Of a DNA stretch of 64,000 bases, positions 62,501 through 64,000 are shown in pieces; the stretch's first letter is position 1; every line of letters begins with the position of its first letter. Source of the stretch: JAXDJJ01 sp034665745 (GTDB lineage Bacteria; Actinomycetota; CADDZG01; WHSQ01). The stretch is taken from NCBI GenBank assembly GCA_034665745.1, contig JAXDJJ010000035.1, positions 1 through 64,000 of the forward strand, written 5' to 3'. Both the position numbers and the translations under genes were made by a program. Under the pieces are notes generated by a model that made no database searches, had not been told where the DNA came from, and worked only from the letters and a program-made list of their open reading frames with translations.

Positions 62501-62942
62501 TCAACCGTGGGATCTCTGCGGACAGGCATCCGGAGAGACAGATGATCCCTTCCGCGTACTCGGTGAGGAGCTCCCAGTCGGAGCGGGCGTTGTAGTGGAA
62601 GCCCTCGAGCCACGCCTTCGTCGAGATCTTGCCGAGGTTCTTGTAGCCGAGGTCCGTCGCCGACAGGAGGGTTAGGTGGAAGGTCTTCTCGCCGTTCTCC
62701 TTCTGGGGTGGCTTGAGCCTCCGGTCCCCCCCGAAGAGGTAGCCCTCCATGCCGAGGATCGGCTTGACGCCCGCCTTGGTCCCCGATTTCCAGAAGTCGA
62801 GGGCCCCGTACATGACCCCGTGGTCGGTGATGGCGCATGCCGGCATCCCCGCATCCGCAGCGGCCTCGAACATCTCTCCGATCCGGCTCGCGCCGTCGAG
62901 CATCGAATACTCGGTGTGCGCATGAAGATGAACGAAGCTCAA
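59523..62942 (-). CDS. dnaE: DNA polymerase III alpha subunit
   Basis: 1139 aa from TTG 62942 (GGGGAAACTGGT upstream). The N-terminal PHP domain opens with FVHLHAHTEYSMLDGA and TDHGVMYG. The palm catalytic acids are in MPDIDIDFDD (about 396-404). Helix-hairpin-helix and OB-fold (around 985-1060, YTVGGIVAGFTKKMTRRG) regions follow. Replicative leading/lagging-strand polymerase. The histidines and acids of the PHP site appear mostly intact, so it could retain proofreading or pyrophosphatase activity (inference). Confidence 0.98.
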   Translation of the reverse strand: MSFVHLHAHTEYSMLDGASRIGEMFEAAADAGMPACAITDHGVMYGALDFWKSGTKAGVKPILGMEGYLFGGDRRLKPPQKENGEKTFHLTLLSATDLGYKNLGKISTKAWLEGFHYNARSDWELLTEYAEGIICLSGCLSAEIPRLIVAGDLAGARRKTAQYRELFGDRFYLELQDHGIPTQKPLNDELVKIGQEMGIKWVATNDSHYTHKEDASAHEVLLCINTGSELSDPKRFKFDSDEFYLKTPEEMKAKFARWPGACENTLEVADRCNVELTLEGHILPDFKVPEGKTLDGYLQELVFDGLRRRYDDVNQEVKERAAYELRVIQDMKFPGYFLVVQDFVNWAKNNGIRVGPGRGSAAGSIVSYALGITELDPLRYDLMFERFLNPERIAMPDIDIDFDDRKRGDVIRYVQEKYGEDRVAQIVTYGTIKGKQAIKDAARVLGFPYQDGDRLCKMYPALIMGRDAGLNNALEASPDLRDAYKGGGAAKEIIDTALKIENLKRSAGIHAAGVVIGRDPLVEHLPLRRGDHGEVVTQFDMKGVEQLGLLKMDFLGLRNLTVIDLTKENVKLNKDEAIDVDNLDFAEPMVYEMLSRGDTDGVFQLESEGMRRYLKLLKPNRFEHIMAMVALYRPGPMDQIPTYIERMHDPNKVSYLHPELEDITKETFGVLVFQEQIVQTLQKVAGYTPGQADLVRKAIGKKDRSIMAAEKPRFIEGCTKGGVTEAEAQHLWGLIERFADYSFNRAHAACYAYIAYQTAWLKAHHPVEYMAALLTSVKDNKDAKPFYLHVARKMGIPVLIPDVNTSELDFTAVGDSVRFGLSAIRGVGENVVSKIIEARKAGGPFESFYDFCRRVDYTCLNKKTVESLVLAGAFESLGHSRKGLEETFEIITAEVIEQRKMREHGQFDLFSSNGDTTQNHETPISLEEHQKEVLLVKEKEALGLYVSDHPLLGVEGLLARMCDCSIASLGDKTPGETYTVGGIVAGFTKKMTRRGDIMVLLQLEDLSGGSVEVIVFARTYEQFAGMLRPDAILLIKGRVDRDARDDSVKFMALEVREPNLGDELPLVINLSKDGCTEKVVDSLKEILSSHPGSTQVFLHLDGGTKTTVLRLGSQYAVDTRNGLYAELKTILGPDALIAS

Positions 62943-62998
62943 ACCAGTTTCCCCACGATTCCTAAGCCGAACGAGAGTGAATTACAAGCGTGTGACTC

Positions 62999-63027
62999 AA
63001 TATGGACCGCCGCTCGATGGAAGTCAA
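62999..63027 (-). promoter_or_regulatory. Candidate dnaE promoter
   Basis: On the minus strand TTGACT (63027-63022), a 17-bp spacer and CATATT (63004-62999) precede the TTG start by about 57 bp. The 181-bp gap 62943-63123 has no other recognised feature. Confidence 0.4.
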
Positions 63028-63123
63028 AGATGGCCTCTGACCTGCACAAACAGAGTAGCCAGGTGCCATCGCTCATAGCGTGGCCCAGGCCTCTGTTAGC
63101 CCGCCAGGCCAGAACCCTGTTAG

Positions 63124-64000
63124 TTACCTGGGGATGGTCAAACCGGCGGCGTCGAGGGCCCTGACAAGGTCTCCTGGGAGGGGGTCATCGACCTCGATGG
63201 GGCGCCCGTCGGAAGGGTGAGGGAACGCCAGCCTCCACGCGTGTAGGAACGGGCGGTCGAGGCCGAGGGCCTTCGAGGCCTCGGACAGCCCCCCGTAGGT
63301 CCGGTCCCCCATCACGGGATGGCCCAGGTGCTTCAAGTGCACCCGGATCTGATGGGTCCGGCCCGTTTCGAGGGTGATCTCGAGCAACGACAGCGCCGGT
63401 CCGCTGTCGAGAACCTCGTAATGGGTGACCGAGGGTCTGCCCCCCGAGACGACGGCCATCTGTTGGCGCCGCGTGGGATGGCGTCCGATGGGAGCCTCGA
63501 TCGTTCCGCTCGGCGACGCCAGCACTCCGCGCACCAGAGCGAGGTAACGGCGAGAGATGTTCCGAGCCCTCAGTGCGTCGACGAGGAACGCTTGTGCCTC
63601 GTCGTCCTTCGCTACCAACAGAAGGCCCGACGTGTCCTTGTCGAGGCGATGAACGATCCCGGGTCGTGTCGAGCCACTTGCGGCCAAGGGTTCGCCCATG
63701 TTCAGTAACGCGTTGACCAGTGTTCCCGTCTGGTGGCCAGAGGCCGGGTGTGTGACCAGGCCTGCTGGTTTGGACACCACCATCACCCGGTCGTCTGTGT
63801 AGCGGACCGTCACGGGGATGTCTTCCGCTTCGGGGGCCGCGAAGACCGGCGCCGGCACGTCGCCCTCGATCCGGTCGCCTTCCTCCAGGCGATAGCTAGG
63901 TCTAACCGCTTCACCGTTCACCGTTACCTCGCCGTTCTTCACCGCGCGCTGGGCGAGGGTTCTCGTCACCTTGGCGCGCTCGGCGATGGCAACGTCGATG
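63124..64000 (-). CDS. RluD-family 23S rRNA pseudouridine synthase, 5' end cut by window edge
   Basis: At least 292 codons; the frame stays open to the right edge, and the residues there (IDVAIAERAKVTRTLAQRAVKNGEVTVNG region) are part of an S4 RNA-binding domain, so the true start is outside. The catalytic Asp is in PGIVHRLDKDTSGLL; RYLALVRG, GRTHQIRVH and HPVMGDRTYGG are family motifs. RluD types modify helix 69 uridines of 23S rRNA; RluC types other sites. The exact paralogue is not assignable. Confidence 0.93.
   Translation of the reverse strand, partial: IDVAIAERAKVTRTLAQRAVKNGEVTVNGEAVRPSYRLEEGDRIEGDVPAPVFAAPEAEDIPVTVRYTDDRVMVVSKPAGLVTHPASGHQTGTLVNALLNMGEPLAASGSTRPGIVHRLDKDTSGLLLVAKDDEAQAFLVDALRARNISRRYLALVRGVLASPSGTIEAPIGRHPTRRQQMAVVSGGRPSVTHYEVLDSGPALSLLEITLETGRTHQIRVHLKHLGHPVMGDRTYGGLSEASKALGLDRPFLHAWRLAFPHPSDGRPIEVDDPLPGDLVRALDAAGLTIPR

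Overview
The window is about 64 kb of GC-rich chromosomal DNA (roughly 60-63 % G+C by eye) that is almost fully coding, with many 1-8 bp gene overlaps and several GTG/TTG starts. The gene content (ANTAR regulator, RsbW-type anti-sigma factor, DUF5317 membrane protein, UdgB-type uracil glycosylase, class I aldolase, S1 with an acidic tail, DtxR-family regulator, NRAMP-related transporter with PRC-barrel partners) points to an actinobacterium, probably an uncultivated lineage. This placement is inference. No insertion sequence, prophage, CRISPR array or rRNA was seen. Two tRNAs were found, Val-CAC and Leu-CAA.

Layout. 1-7.9 kb: a truncated secreted HExxH protein, fructose-bisphosphate aldolase, a TPR-like protein with a MidA-type methyltransferase, a hydroxyacid dehydrogenase with a tiny zinc ribbon, a lipoprotein phosphoesterase, an anti-sigma factor and an M48 protease. 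7.9-10.9 kb: a minus-strand metal cluster (YciE-like ferritin fold, lipoprotein, NRAMP-related transporter, two PRC-barrel proteins) ending in tRNA-Val. 10.9-20 kb: uvrA and uvrB flank a PLP enzyme, DUF5317, a 29-codon secreted-peptide gene with its own terminator, and a membrane sensor kinase. 20-29 kb: a soluble GAF kinase, HAD hydrolase, coaE, rpsA, an alpha/beta-hydrolase-like/adenylate-cyclase fusion, and polA. 29-36 kb: a DtxR regulator, an FTR1 iron permease with an operator-like palindrome, gltB behind an attenuator-like hairpin, and uracil glycosylase. 36-47 kb: a secreted metzincin, a polar amino acid ABC operon, a Liv (branched-chain) ABC operon with two tandem binding proteins, an ANTAR regulator and tRNA-Leu. 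47.5-59.2 kb: trpABC, trpE and hisI-F-A-H-B-C-D in one leftward array, with an M24 peptidase and a degenerate M28-like lipoprotein embedded. 59.3-64 kb: a zinc ribbon, dnaE and a truncated RluD-family pseudouridine synthase.

How the genes work together: most are housekeeping (nucleotide excision repair, replication, His/Trp biosynthesis, glutamate synthesis, amino acid uptake). The parts most worth following up are the mini-peptide/sensor-kinase pair at 15.8-17.9 kb, the non-canonical NRAMP locus at 8-11 kb, the pseudoenzyme-cyclase fusion at 25.1-26.5 kb with its odd codon patch and flanking repeats, the gltB leader at 30.85-30.95 kb, and the 21-bp bidirectional start region at 50.95 kb.
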